A stretch of DNA of 64,000 nucleotides from Akkermansia muciniphila. Lineage in GTDB: Bacteria; Verrucomicrobiota; Verrucomicrobiia; Verrucomicrobiales; Akkermansiaceae. The stretch lies in NCBI RefSeq assembly GCF_900184965.1, contig NZ_FXYA01000002.1, forward strand, positions 1-64,000. Reading direction: 5' to 3'. How positions within the stretch are numbered: the stretch's first letter is position 1; every line of letters begins with the position of its first letter. This document shows, one piece after another, positions 18,897-27,269 of this stretch. The translations under genes and the position numbers were made by a program. The notes under the pieces are model-generated. The model had not been told where the DNA came from. It did no database searches and saw nothing but the letters and a program-made list of their open reading frames with translations.

Positions 18897-19298
18897 ATGA
18901 TTAAAGGTTTACTTGTTTATTTGAAAATTCATTTCATAGCCAGTCTTCTTTTTTGCTTGATTGGCAACATTCAGGGTGTTCTTTTCGGAATACCCCTTTA
19001 TGGTGTATTTCAATCTTATATTTTGATTCTTGCAATCAAAAAAGAAATATGGAAGATTTATCCATGGATACACAAATCAGACTTATTGCTTGCCTCGTTT
19101 TTCATGGTTGTTTTCACTATTTCTATTATACTGAACATCTTATATATGTTCTGTAAAAATTATTTTCCAACTTTAGAAATGCTTAATTCGTGTACTCATG
19201 TGCTATACTTTGGATTATGGGGAACCGTGATTTACATACTTGTTACCCTTCCTCTGATTATTAGAATTTTTGTAAGGAAGTTAAATGATAACTTCTAG
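18897..19298 (+). CDS. Small four-helix membrane protein, candidate immunity protein for the RHS tip
   Basis: 133 residues starting six bases after the RHS stop, in the same AT-rich DNA. Four hydrophobic helices can be seen at about 8-28, 35-50, 62-88 and 103-125 (for example FIASLLFCLIGNIQGVLFG and LLASFFMVVFTISIILNILY). No known family is recognised. Position directly after a polymorphic toxin tip is the standard place for a cognate immunity gene. An integral-membrane immunity protein would suit a toxin that attacks lipids or the membrane, which agrees with the phospholipase-like motif upstream. This is inference from context only. Confidence 0.7.
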   Translation: MIKGLLVYLKIHFIASLLFCLIGNIQGVLFGIPLYGVFQSYILILAIKKEIWKIYPWIHKSDLLLASFFMVVFTISIILNILYMFCKNYFPTLEMLNSCTHVLYFGLWGTVIYILVTLPLIIRIFVRKLNDNF

Positions 19299-19365
19299 GC
19301 GTAATTTTCATCTTATGGAATAGATTCATCAAGAAGATTTGATTAATTTATTTTGTCAAGAATAA

Positions 19366-19601
19366 CACCTCCAATGGCATTTCAAATATGTTAACATTGG
19401 AAACCTTCTCAGAATCAAGAAAATTATAGATTATTTCCGTGATACTTTCGAGTTACGTCGATATACTTGAGAAGGGTAATTGGAATTGGTATTCATAAAT
19501 CTGAAAGCGAAGCTAATAATCTTGCAAAAAAGATACTCAAAAGAATACCCCTATGGAATGCCAAGAAAAAACACTTAAATGTTAAATGTATAAAACATTA
19601 A
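19366..19601 (+). pseudogene. Frameshifted remnant, probably of an old RHS toxin tip
   Basis: Two overlapping open frames join if one frameshift between 19443 and 19467 is allowed. Frame one (19366-19470) reads HLQWHFKYVNIGN then RIKKIIDYFRDTFELRRYT. The second (19443-19601) reads VIGIGIHKSESEANNLAKK then ILKRIPLWNAKKKHLNVK and ends one base before the next ATG. Neither has a start codon. The lysine-rich end placed just before a small gene mimics the end of a toxin tip followed by its immunity gene. The family is unknown. About 65 bp of featureless AT-rich DNA separates it from the gene upstream. Confidence 0.35.
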
Positions 19602-19602
19602 T

Positions 19603-19944
19603 ATGGAATTACTTAACGAATATCTTTTACTGCCTAGCTTAGAGACAGGGCAAATGGAGTGGCTCAAACTGGAACTTTATTTTGATCAAAAAAGTGGTTA
19701 TATCTATCCAAAACTATACGCAAGGGATAAATTTCTCGTTAAACGTGATATTAATAAAACGAAAGAGACCAAAGAATGGCTTTGGTTTGAAGAATGTGGA
19801 TGGTTCTTTCCTTTAGATTCGTATATTCTTACAGACTCCGAAACTGAAGCTTTGAATGTGGTTAAACAATATATAGAATGTAAATGGAATGGAAACAACA
19901 TTCCGATAAACATAATTGATAAAATAAAAGAATCTACATGTTAA
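19603..19944 (+). CDS. Small acidic cytosolic protein, candidate immunity protein
   Basis: 113 residues beginning one base after the stop of the decayed tip remnant. There is no signal peptide or membrane helix. The middle is rich in Trp and Glu (KETKEWLWFEECGWFFPLD), and the end is charged (IPINIIDKIKESTC). Size, composition, low GC and position fit an orphan immunity gene left behind when its toxin tip was displaced. I recognise no family. In RHS loci, bacteria commonly retain old immunity genes as protection against kin that still carry the matching toxin. Confidence 0.6.
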   Translation: MELLNEYLLLPSLETGQMEWLKLELYFDQKSGYIYPKLYARDKFLVKRDINKTKETKEWLWFEECGWFFPLDSYILTDSETEALNVVKQYIECKWNGNNIPINIIDKIKESTC

Positions 19945-20162
19945 TCTTAAAAAAGAAAGACTGTTGCATGAAGCTTCATGATGGTTGCTACATGCGAAAC
20001 ATTGTCTATGCAACTAATCGAGAACAAGAAGTTGTCGTAATAACAGAAGTTCTTGTGGATCTTCTTCTTTCGCCTACAAGTGTCTCCTATGAGAGTTCAT
20101 GCCCCTGTTGGTTAACCAAGAGTATTCTAAAAAAGAAGATTTCTGACAAAGCGTATGGTTAA
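19938..20162 (+). CDS. Possible small protein of unknown function
   Basis: A 74-codon frame whose ATG overlaps the end of the preceding gene (ATGTTAA). It is Cys-containing and lysine-rich (MLILKKKDCCMKLHDGCYM; later SYESSCPCWLTKSILKKK). There is no recognisable domain and no clear ribosome site. The overlap resembles translational coupling, but in AT-rich DNA such frames also arise by chance. It may be real or a remnant. Confidence 0.25.
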   Translation: MLILKKKDCCMKLHDGCYMRNIVYATNREQEVVVITEVLVDLLLSPTSVSYESSCPCWLTKSILKKKISDKAYG

Positions 20163-20316
20163 CTAAAGTTTGTAAGGCTAATCTTCTTTCCGTAAGATTG
20201 ATCTGAAACTTTCAATTACATTTCGATAAGTCGCCCTCCATATTCCGATATCTTGATAGGAACGCTCGTTATTGTAGTGATGTATATATGTACATCTAAC
20301 GAGATTCGACGCCCCC

Positions 20317-20544
20317 CCGCTGGCTATCCAAACGGCGGGCAGCTGGTTTGCCTACGGCTGGGACTTGACCAAAAACGTGATGGAACTCTACAAGAGCAAC
20401 GGAACCATCGCGAATTCCTACTCCTACGCCCCCTTCGGCGAAGTCACGCAAAGGGGCAACATCACCAATCCCCTTCAATGGAGCAGCGAGGCATATGATG
20501 CCGAGCTGGGGATGGTATATTATAACTTTCGGTTCTATAATCCC
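20317..20544 (+). repeat. Copy 2 of the 228-bp RHS core-end direct repeat
   Basis: It matches 17985-18212 with four substitutions and no gaps. It begins abruptly after a run of seven C and ends at the codon for the Pro of FYNP. Recombination between the copies would replace the metal-site tip and its downstream gene with the orphan tip. Confidence 0.95.
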
Positions 20545-21068
20545 GTGGATGGAAGGAGGACTTCGAGAGATCCAATCGGGGAATTAGATGGAGGTGTAAA
20601 TTTATATATCATAGCAGCAAATTCCATACTTAATGATTTTGATATATTGGGGAATTCTTGTTTTTCTGATTGCCTTAATGACCATGATTACACATCGTTA
20701 ATAATAGATAGTTTATTGGCTTACATGCTGGGAGGACCATACCTAAATCATGGGTACCAGCTCTTTTCGATGTTATGGGTTATCCAAATTTAGCACGTCG
20801 AGCTAGGGTGGGCATAAAAATGGGGAAAAAGACTATAACGACAATACCAAGTACATTATCGGTTACCCTAAGGGCTGGTGGCAGAAGTTTATTGCGAACC
20901 ATAGGCCGTGTGGTTTCTCCTATTGCCGTTCTTATGACGGCCTTGGACGCTATCATAGCTGGGTACTGTGGGTGGCATTGTTTTTGGAATGATTGTTATA
21001 ATAAAAAGACTGATAACATGTGGGATAGGATTTATAATAAAATAAACGAAATATTTAGAAATATGTAA
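20317..21068 (+). pseudogene. Orphan RHS tip with duplicated core end, inactivated by one frameshift
   Basis: The first 228 bp repeat the end of the RHS shell. Then VDGRRTSRDPIGE, GGVNLYIIAANS and DFDILG give the classic RHS boundary, more canonical than in the full-length protein. The tip continues to LAYMLGGP near 20738, where the frame goes astray and stops at 20793. One extra base there would join it to PKSWVPALFDVMGYPNLARR and on to GGRSLLRTIGRVVSPIAV, ending at 21068. The restored GGPIPKSWVP is a sensible join. No ATG lies upstream (the frame opens at 20281, and only a TTG at 20365 is available), so it is a silent cassette that could be expressed only by recombination into the shell gene. 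Confidence 0.8.
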
Positions 21069-21098
21069 AACATTAGTATTTGATTCTTTAGATTCGTT

Positions 21099-21476
21099 AT
21101 GAAAAAACACCGAAAAGTAATTTCATATTATATAGAACTTTTCAAGGCTAAACGTTTAGACCGCTGGTATAGGAGAACTCTGCAAAAAAGATCATACACT
21201 ACTTTTATTGAACAATGGGAAAAACAGAATGGAAAAGCAGATTATGATCTTCTGAAAAAATTTGCAAACATAATGGAATTGCCTAATTATTATATTTTCC
21301 CGATGGATAGAATGCATATTCTTTTTTGTTCCCCTTATTCCGATCTGAGAGAAGTAGAAGCAATTATTCTTTTAGAAGAAAATGGCATTAAAGATTTAAC
21401 AGTTGAAACAATAAACACAAAATATAAATATGCTAAATATATTTTTAGCAAATGCCAAATGCAATCATCGCAATAG
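21099..21476 (+). CDS. Small cytosolic protein, candidate immunity protein for the orphan tip
   Basis: 125 residues, 30 bp after the orphan tip, in AT-rich DNA. A basic start (MKKHRKVISYYIELFKAKRL) is followed by EKQNGKADYDLLKKFANIM, IFPMDRMHILFCSP and DLREVEAIILLEENGI. There is no signal peptide or membrane helix. The middle faintly recalls small acyl-carrier-like DUF1493 proteins, but I would not assign it. Position after a tip makes immunity the most economical reading. It is the last gene of the AT-rich island; GC content rises again at the next gene. Confidence 0.6.
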   Translation: MKKHRKVISYYIELFKAKRLDRWYRRTLQKRSYTTFIEQWEKQNGKADYDLLKKFANIMELPNYYIFPMDRMHILFCSPYSDLREVEAIILLEENGIKDLTVETINTKYKYAKYIFSKCQMQSSQ

Positions 21477-21697
21477 CAAAACCACTTATTTTTTGTTATC
21501 TCTCCTCAAACCCATATGAGAAGAAAGCTTCTATTGGCGTGGGACAGAGACACTCATTCTCATCATCATTTTACGGAATTTTTTACTTCAGTATTATTTC
21601 ACCAATCTCCCTCTGTTGCTCATCCAAGCAATGCGCTGAATATCAAAAGCCAGAATCTTTTGAAAATCTGACGCCAAGACTATTCTGCATTATTCCG

Positions 21698-22663
21698 TTA
21701 TTCTTTTCCGGCGGCAGGCTTCCACTCCATGCACAGCCAGCGGGCCATGGAAGCGATCATCCGGTCACAAGCGGATTCAGAATCCTTTGAATCCCTGATG
21801 AACATGGAAACCGCCATTTTCCGTCCGTTGGGAAGAACAATGATTCCGACGTCATTGCGGGCGGTAACGCCACCCCCCGGAAGCGAGAATCCGGACCCCG
21901 TTTTATGCGCCACCACATAATCCCGCGGCAGCTGTCCTTTCAGACGTTCATGGCCCGTAGAACAACCGGCCATGATGTCCCAAAGAACATGTTGTGTGCC
22001 TTTTTTCAGAATTTTACCTTCGTCAAACGCGCGGAGAAGAGAGTTCATGGCCGACGGGCGGCTTGAGTTGGCATACTGCAAGTCGCGGTTCCGGTGTATT
22101 TCATCTTCCGTAAACCGGACATTAATGCCGTCAATACCCCATTCCGTCAAATCCTTCTGCACGGCCTGCGGCCCTCCAATAAGGCTAAACAGGAGGTCGC
22201 AGGTATTGTTGTCGCTTTCCTGGACAGTCACCTTCAGCAGTTCCTTCAGAGAAAAATCGCCGCCTTGCGGGGAACGCTCCCGGAGAGGGCTCCAGGTATC
22301 TTTCACCAGTTGTTCCGGACGGATGCGGATGATCTGTTCCAGATTCATGACGCCCTGGTCCACCCGCTTCAAGACGGACAAGGCCAGCACGAATTTGACG
22401 ACGCTCTGCATGGGATAGGCCGCCTCATCCCCCACCGCGACGGTTTCCCCCGTATCCAGCATTTCCGCAGCCATGCCCACACGGGCTTTCAGGGAATGAG
22501 CCAGTTCTTGAACGGCGGAGGAATCCGCTGCGGAAACGGAAGCCGGAGAAGACATGCCCCCCTGAGAAAAAACACCAAAGAGCATGATGCAACCGCATAG
22601 ATAAGCACCGGTGGAAATCATGGACACCATTCCATACCACGCCCACAGCAACCGCAACAACAA
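21698..22663 (-). CDS. Class A beta-lactamase (A2-like)
   Basis: A periplasmic serine beta-lactamase of 321 residues. The active-site motif is SVVK (Ser87, Lys90), then SDN at 150-152, a Glu at 186 in FTEDEIHRNRD matching the deacylating Glu of class A, and HKTG at 253-256. The TEDEIH form of the omega loop resembles the CfxA/CblA/PER subgroup found in Bacteroidota and other gut anaerobes. The N terminus is hydrophobic. Starts at 22630 or 22621 are possible alternatives to the first ATG used here. The gene borders the AT-rich RHS island but has host-like GC. Resistance is plausible but unproven. Some such genes are intrinsic. Confidence 0.92.
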   Translation of the reverse strand: MLLRLLWAWYGMVSMISTGAYLCGCIMLFGVFSQGGMSSPASVSAADSSAVQELAHSLKARVGMAAEMLDTGETVAVGDEAAYPMQSVVKFVLALSVLKRVDQGVMNLEQIIRIRPEQLVKDTWSPLRERSPQGGDFSLKELLKVTVQESDNNTCDLLFSLIGGPQAVQKDLTEWGIDGINVRFTEDEIHRNRDLQYANSSRPSAMNSLLRAFDEGKILKKGTQHVLWDIMAGCSTGHERLKGQLPRDYVVAHKTGSGFSLPGGGVTARNDVGIIVLPNGRKMAVSMFIRDSKDSESACDRMIASMARWLCMEWKPAAGKE

Positions 22664-22750
22664 TCTATCCCCCCTTTTTTCCTTTCCACGTCATCCGCAA
22701 GCCGGGCACAAACCTTGCCTCCCGCCCGGCTTCCTGATAAGAAGGAAAGC

Positions 22751-23254
22751 ATGCCCCATCTCCTTTCGGAAACCCTCGTCTGGTGCGTCACCCTGCTGTT
22801 ATTCGGCATGGGGCTGATCGGCACGCTCATCCCCATGCTTCCCGGCATTATCATCATTGCGGCCGGGTGCGTCTGGCAGGGAGTCATGGGAAAAGAGAAT
22901 CTGGCGTGGTGGGAATGGACCGTCCTGGCGCTGCTGGTGGCGGGAGGCATGGTCATTGACAAGCTTTCCGGAGGCATGGGCGCCAAAAAATTCGGCAGCA
23001 CTGCCGCCGGAATCTGGGGAGCCATGATCGGCGCCGTGGCGGGGAGCCTCCTTTTCTCCCCCATCGTAGGCCTTTTGTTCATGCCGTTCCTGGGAGCGCT
23101 GCTGGCGGAACTTACCTTTGCCAGAAAGGATATCATGGACGCCTTCAGGGCCGGTTCCGGAGCGGCGCTTGGGATGCTTGCCGGCCTGCTGCTGGAATTT
23201 ACCTGCGGCCTGCTCATCATCGCCTGGTTCTGTTCCTGCTGTTTCCTGTTTTAA
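22751..23254 (+). CDS. DUF456 family membrane protein
   Basis: 167 residues from the ATG at 22751, chosen because AAGGAAAG precedes it; a longer in-frame start at 22715 has no such site. It is almost entirely hydrophobic, with glycine-rich paired helices (GMGLIGTLIPMLPGIIIIAAG, GAMIGAVAGSLLFSPIVG, GMLAGLLLEFTCGLLIIAW). The PMLPG motif and GGMGAKKFGSTAAGIWG fit DUF456, whose members resemble glycine-zipper membrane proteins of unknown role. It is divergent from the beta-lactamase and independent of the next gene, which starts 166 bp later. Confidence 0.82.
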   Translation: MPHLLSETLVWCVTLLLFGMGLIGTLIPMLPGIIIIAAGCVWQGVMGKENLAWWEWTVLALLVAGGMVIDKLSGGMGAKKFGSTAAGIWGAMIGAVAGSLLFSPIVGLLFMPFLGALLAELTFARKDIMDAFRAGSGAALGMLAGLLLEFTCGLLIIAWFCSCCFLF

Positions 23255-23419
23255 TGTCAAAAAGAAACCGTAACCGTACCCTGCGGAAGCCGTCGGCAGG
23301 AACAACGGAGTTTCTCCGTCGCTGAAAGAAACACAGTTTCCCCAACGTATTCCGCAAAACGCCGCCTCTCCCGTCCGGTCGAACGGCTAGGTTCTCTCAT
23401 TCCCCCATTTTGCCAGCTT

Positions 23420-23740
23420 ATGGATGCACCTGTTCCTATACCCGTCGCCATGATGGCAGGTTTCATGATTCTTGGCGTCATTCTTTCCATGGGGAAATGT
23501 TCTTTCCTCATCACAGGCTGCAACATGATGAGCAGAGAGCAAAAAAGACAGTATGATGAACAGGCGCTGTGCCGGTTCATGGGGAAAATCATGTACTGCC
23601 TCGCCTTCACCATGCTGCTCTGGCTTGCCAGCATCCTTCTCCAGAACTCCGTGCTTCTGTCCGCATCCCTGTGCTTTCTGGCGGGAAGCATTGCGTTTGC
23701 GGTCATTTACGCCGGCACCGGAAGCCGATTAAAAAAATAA
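23420..23740 (+). CDS. DUF3784-like small membrane protein
   Basis: 106 residues with three hydrophobic helices (about 9-30, 55-75 and 80-98). Between helices 1 and 2 is a cytosolic stretch ITGCNMMSREQKRQYDEQAL. The pattern of a helix followed by LITGYNTMSxEEK and a C-terminal helical pair is what I recall for DUF3784 proteins, which are common in gut bacteria and of unknown function. The upstream 165 bp has no gene. The fucosidase begins 57 bp after it. Confidence 0.7.
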   Translation: MDAPVPIPVAMMAGFMILGVILSMGKCSFLITGCNMMSREQKRQYDEQALCRFMGKIMYCLAFTMLLWLASILLQNSVLLSASLCFLAGSIAFAVIYAGTGSRLKK

Positions 23741-23796
23741 CGCTTTTTACACCAGCTTTCTTTTACTTTTATCATACGCAATATTCATCTTCTCTC

Positions 23797-26163
23797 ATGA
23801 ACATCCCTGCAACCTTGAAACATTCCTTCCTCCTCTGCCTTTTCGCCGCAGCCGTCCCCCTCCGGGCCATTCCGGCCCCCATGCAGGTCACCGCCTCCAC
23901 CCCCGCCCGGGTATGGACGGAAGGATACGGCACGGGCAACGGAAGGTTGGGCATCCTCTCTTTCGGCGTTTTCCCGAAGGAAACCGTCGTCCTCAATGAA
24001 GGAAGCATTTTCGCAAAGAAAAATTTCCAAATGAGGGAAGGCGCCGCGGAAGCTCTGGACAAGGCGCGCGAACTTTGCAAGGAAGGAAAATACCGCAGTG
24101 CGGACCAGCTATTCCGTAAGAATATCCTTCCCCCCGGCAACATTGCGGGGGATTACCAGCAGGGGGGGCGTCTCCAGGTGGAATTCCAGGGGCTCCCCTC
24201 ACCTTCCTCCTATCAGCGTACGCTGGATATGCGGCGGGGCAAGGCAACCACCCGCGCCCAATTCGGCACTGGGGAATTGACCACAGAAATCCTGGCGGCT
24301 CCGTCCAGCGACTGCGCCGCCTACCACATTGCCTGCACAATGCCGTCCGGATGCCGCGTTTCCCTGAATCTGGAACACCCGGATCCGGCTTCCCGAATTG
24401 TTGCGCAGCCGAATGGCTGGACGCTGGAAGGACAGGGAAGCAACGGAGGCACCCGGTTTGAAAACACGGTGGTCATCCTGGCTCCCGGAGCCTCCATTAC
24501 CCGCAAAGGCTCAACAATTATTCTTGATTTCGCCCGGGAAGTGCTGGTGCTTTCATCCATTTCCACAGATTACAATATCCGGAAGCCGGAAGCTCCCCTG
24601 ACGCATTCCCTGGCGGCTAAAAACGCGCGAATCCTGGCAAAAGCGCAAAAGGCGGGATGGAAAAAACTGGCGGCGGAAACGGAAGATTATTTTTCCCGGC
24701 TCATGACGCGCTGCCAGGTGGATCTGGGAGATTCCCCAGCCGGGGTCTCCGCCATGACCACCGCCCAAAGACTGGAGCGGGTCAAACAGGGAAAGAAGGA
24801 TCCGGATCTTCTGGAACAGCTTTTCCAGTTCGGCCGCTTCTGCACGATTGCCCACACCAGGCCGGGGCAGCTTCCCTGCGGTTTGCAGGGATTATGGAAT
24901 CCGGAGCTGAGGGCGGCGTGGATGGGCTGCTATTTCCTGAACATCAACAGCCAGATGAACCAGTGGCCCTCCCATGTCACCGGGCTGGGAGAATTCCAGA
25001 ACTCCTATCTTGATTTTGTCCGCAGCCTGCGCCCCCACGGAGAGGAATTCGCGCGCTTCATCAAACGGGACGGCTTCTGCTTCGGCCACTATACGGATTG
25101 CTGGAAACGCACCTATTTTTCAGGCAACAATCCGGAATGGGGGGCCAGCCTCATGAACGGGGCGTGGGCATGCGCCCACCTGGTGGACAGCTACCGTTTC
25201 ACCGGAGACCGGGAAGACCTTAAAAAATCGCTGCCCATTCTGGAATCCAACGCGCGTTTCATCATGTCCTGGTTTGAAGATGACGGCGAGGGCCGTTACC
25301 TTTCCGGTCCCGGCGTATCGCCGGAGACCGGATTTTACGCGCCGGACGGCACAGGCCCCAACGTGCTTTCCTATGTTTCCAACGGCGCTTCCCATGACCA
25401 GCTTCTGGGCAGGGAATCCCTCCGCAATTACATTTACGCCTGCGGGGAGCTGGGCGTACAAACGCCTACTCTGGTTAAAGCCATTCAATTCCTCAGGAAA
25501 ATTCCCCAGCCTGCCATCGGCCCCGACGGAAGGGTACAGGAATGGAGGCAGCCTTTTGAAGAAATGCAGAAGGGCCACCGACACATCAGCCACCTTTACG
25601 GCCTGTTTCCCGGCACGGAATGGGACGTTCTCAATACGCCGGAATACGCGGGGGCTGTACGCAAGTCCGCCGATTTCCGGCGCAAGTACGCGGATATGGG
25701 AAACAATGGCATCAGGACGGGATGGAGCACGGCGTGGCTCATCAATCTTTACGCCGCCCTGGGCGACGGAAACGCCGCAGAGGACAGGATGTACACCATG
25801 CTGAGGCACTACATCAACTCCAACCTTTTTGACCTCCATCCCCCGTTCCAGATAGAAGGAAACTTCGGCTTTTCCTCCGGCGTGGCCGAATGCCTGATCC
25901 AGAGCCGGGTCATGCAGGACGGGTTCCAGGTTATCCTGCTGGCCCCGGCCCTGGCAGACGACTGGAAGAAGGGTTCCGCCACGGGATTGCGCACGCGGGG
26001 CGGGCTTAAGGTGGATTTGTCCTGGCAAGACGGCCGGGTGCAGGCCACGGCTACCGCTACGCGTCCGGGCAAATTCCGGTTCATGCATCGAGGCCGGAAA
26101 AAGGATTTGTCCATGAATAAGGGAGAAACGGCGCGTCTTGATTTTCCTCCGCTTTCCCATTAG
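23797..26163 (+). CDS. Secreted GH95 family glycosidase (alpha-L-fucosidase-like)
   Basis: 788 residues starting at the ATG at 23797, which gives a signal peptide (MNIPATLKHSFLLCLF through PLRA). GH95 enzymes remove alpha-1,2-fucose, or in some members galactose, from mucin and milk glycans by inversion. Family landmarks are GNGRLGILSFG near residue 48, NINSQMNQWP near 384 (the Asn pair of the active site), QEW with Glu582 as likely acid, and GHRHISHLYGLFPG. The usual FQIDGNFGG motif reads FQIEGNFGFSSG, so the expected catalytic Asp is Glu687. Activity may differ. It heads a run of secreted hydrolases: the peptidase gene starts 14 bp later. Confidence 0.92.
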   Translation: MNIPATLKHSFLLCLFAAAVPLRAIPAPMQVTASTPARVWTEGYGTGNGRLGILSFGVFPKETVVLNEGSIFAKKNFQMREGAAEALDKARELCKEGKYRSADQLFRKNILPPGNIAGDYQQGGRLQVEFQGLPSPSSYQRTLDMRRGKATTRAQFGTGELTTEILAAPSSDCAAYHIACTMPSGCRVSLNLEHPDPASRIVAQPNGWTLEGQGSNGGTRFENTVVILAPGASITRKGSTIILDFAREVLVLSSISTDYNIRKPEAPLTHSLAAKNARILAKAQKAGWKKLAAETEDYFSRLMTRCQVDLGDSPAGVSAMTTAQRLERVKQGKKDPDLLEQLFQFGRFCTIAHTRPGQLPCGLQGLWNPELRAAWMGCYFLNINSQMNQWPSHVTGLGEFQNSYLDFVRSLRPHGEEFARFIKRDGFCFGHYTDCWKRTYFSGNNPEWGASLMNGAWACAHLVDSYRFTGDREDLKKSLPILESNARFIMSWFEDDGEGRYLSGPGVSPETGFYAPDGTGPNVLSYVSNGASHDQLLGRESLRNYIYACGELGVQTPTLVKAIQFLRKIPQPAIGPDGRVQEWRQPFEEMQKGHRHISHLYGLFPGTEWDVLNTPEYAGAVRKSADFRRKYADMGNNGIRTGWSTAWLINLYAALGDGNAAEDRMYTMLRHYINSNLFDLHPPFQIEGNFGFSSGVAECLIQSRVMQDGFQVILLAPALADDWKKGSATGLRTRGGLKVDLSWQDGRVQATATATRPGKFRFMHRGRKKDLSMNKGETARLDFPPLSH

Positions 26164-26177
26164 GATTTTCTTCCTGC

Positions 26178-27269
26178 ATGACTTTTCCAACTTCCGCCAT
26201 GCATTTCTTTTCCATGACCTTCAGGCTCAGTCTGCTCATGGCGGTGGTCTGCATCGCCCTCAGCTCCTGTTCCAAGCTTTTTTCTCCCCGCGGAAGCGGA
26301 GAAATACCGGACACGGACCAAACGGAAACGCTCCTGAAAGCGCATGTATTCCACCTGGCGGATTCCATTGGTGAACGGAACGTCTACCACCCCGGCGCCA
26401 TGGAGCGTTCCGCCCGCTACATTGAACAAAAACTGGAGGAAATGGGTTATGCCGTCACGCGCCAGGCTGTCCATATCCCACCCTCCGGAGAATTCGGCGC
26501 CGTCAAGGACTGGACGGCATATAATCTCATCGCCATCAAGAAAGGGACCTCCCCCCGGCCAAAAACGCTCATCGTCGGCGCGCATTACGATACCAAAGTG
26601 GGCATGGACAACTGGCACGACCACGGCCCCGCCCGGCCTTCCCGCACCGGAACGCCGGGAGCCAATGACAACGCTTCCGGCGTAGCCGCCCTGCTGGAAA
26701 CGGCACGCGCCCTTGCAGCAACTTCCACCCTCCACGATGTTTGCCTAGCGGCCTACGCCAATGAAGAGCCTCCCTTTTACCAGACGCCCGCCATGGGCAG
26801 CGCCGTGCATGCCAAATCCGTCTCCCTTCATCCGGGCAGGGAAAAAATCATCGGCATGATTGCTCTGGAAACGCTGGGCTGCTATTCTCCCCGGGTGAAT
26901 AAAAAACGCCAATCCGCCGTAGTTGCCGGATTGGCCGGCCTGCCGGACCGCTGCGACTATGTTGCCTTCCTCTCCACCAACACGGGCCGCAAACTGGCAC
27001 GCTCCTGCGCGGAGGAATTTTCCACTTTAAGCCGTTTTGCGGTGCGTTCCGCCGTGTTCCCGTATTACGCCCGCGGCGTTTCCTGGTCTGACGACTGGGG
27101 ATACATGAAGGAGGGCATCCCCTCCTTTGCCGTCACGGATACGGCCTTCCTCCGTTGCGACGATTACCATGAAACCAGCGATACGGCTGAAAAGCTGGAC
27201 TATCCCCAGTTTGCAAAAGTAGTGCAGGGACTTTCCAAACTCATCATTTCACTCGCCAACAAACCATGA
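26178..27269 (+). CDS. M28 family zinc peptidase lipoprotein
   Basis: 363 residues. A hydrophobic signal ends in LSSCSK, a lipobox, so it is likely membrane-anchored on the periplasmic or outer face. Zinc ligands of the M28 aminopeptidase fold are visible: His in VGAHYDTK, bridging Asp in PGANDNASGVAA, Glu-Glu in AANEEPP-like YANEEPPFY and a late His in DDYHETSDT. It probably trims N-terminal residues from peptides such as those released from mucin. The start could also be 26199 or 26214, which give more compact signal peptides. The stop overlaps the esterase start by ATGA. Confidence 0.88.
   Translation: MTFPTSAMHFFSMTFRLSLLMAVVCIALSSCSKLFSPRGSGEIPDTDQTETLLKAHVFHLADSIGERNVYHPGAMERSARYIEQKLEEMGYAVTRQAVHIPPSGEFGAVKDWTAYNLIAIKKGTSPRPKTLIVGAHYDTKVGMDNWHDHGPARPSRTGTPGANDNASGVAALLETARALAATSTLHDVCLAAYANEEPPFYQTPAMGSAVHAKSVSLHPGREKIIGMIALETLGCYSPRVNKKRQSAVVAGLAGLPDRCDYVAFLSTNTGRKLARSCAEEFSTLSRFAVRSAVFPYYARGVSWSDDWGYMKEGIPSFAVTDTAFLRCDDYHETSDTAEKLDYPQFAKVVQGLSKLIISLANKP

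Noticed and set aside
19299-21697. Insertion sequence or prophage as the source of the AT-rich island
   Set aside because: No transposase, integrase, terminal repeats or target duplications were seen. RHS tip exchange explains the composition better.
22618-23305. Minus-strand frames opposite the DUF456 gene
   Set aside because: The plus-strand product is a clear multi-helix membrane protein with a good ribosome site; the opposite frames are low-complexity shadows.
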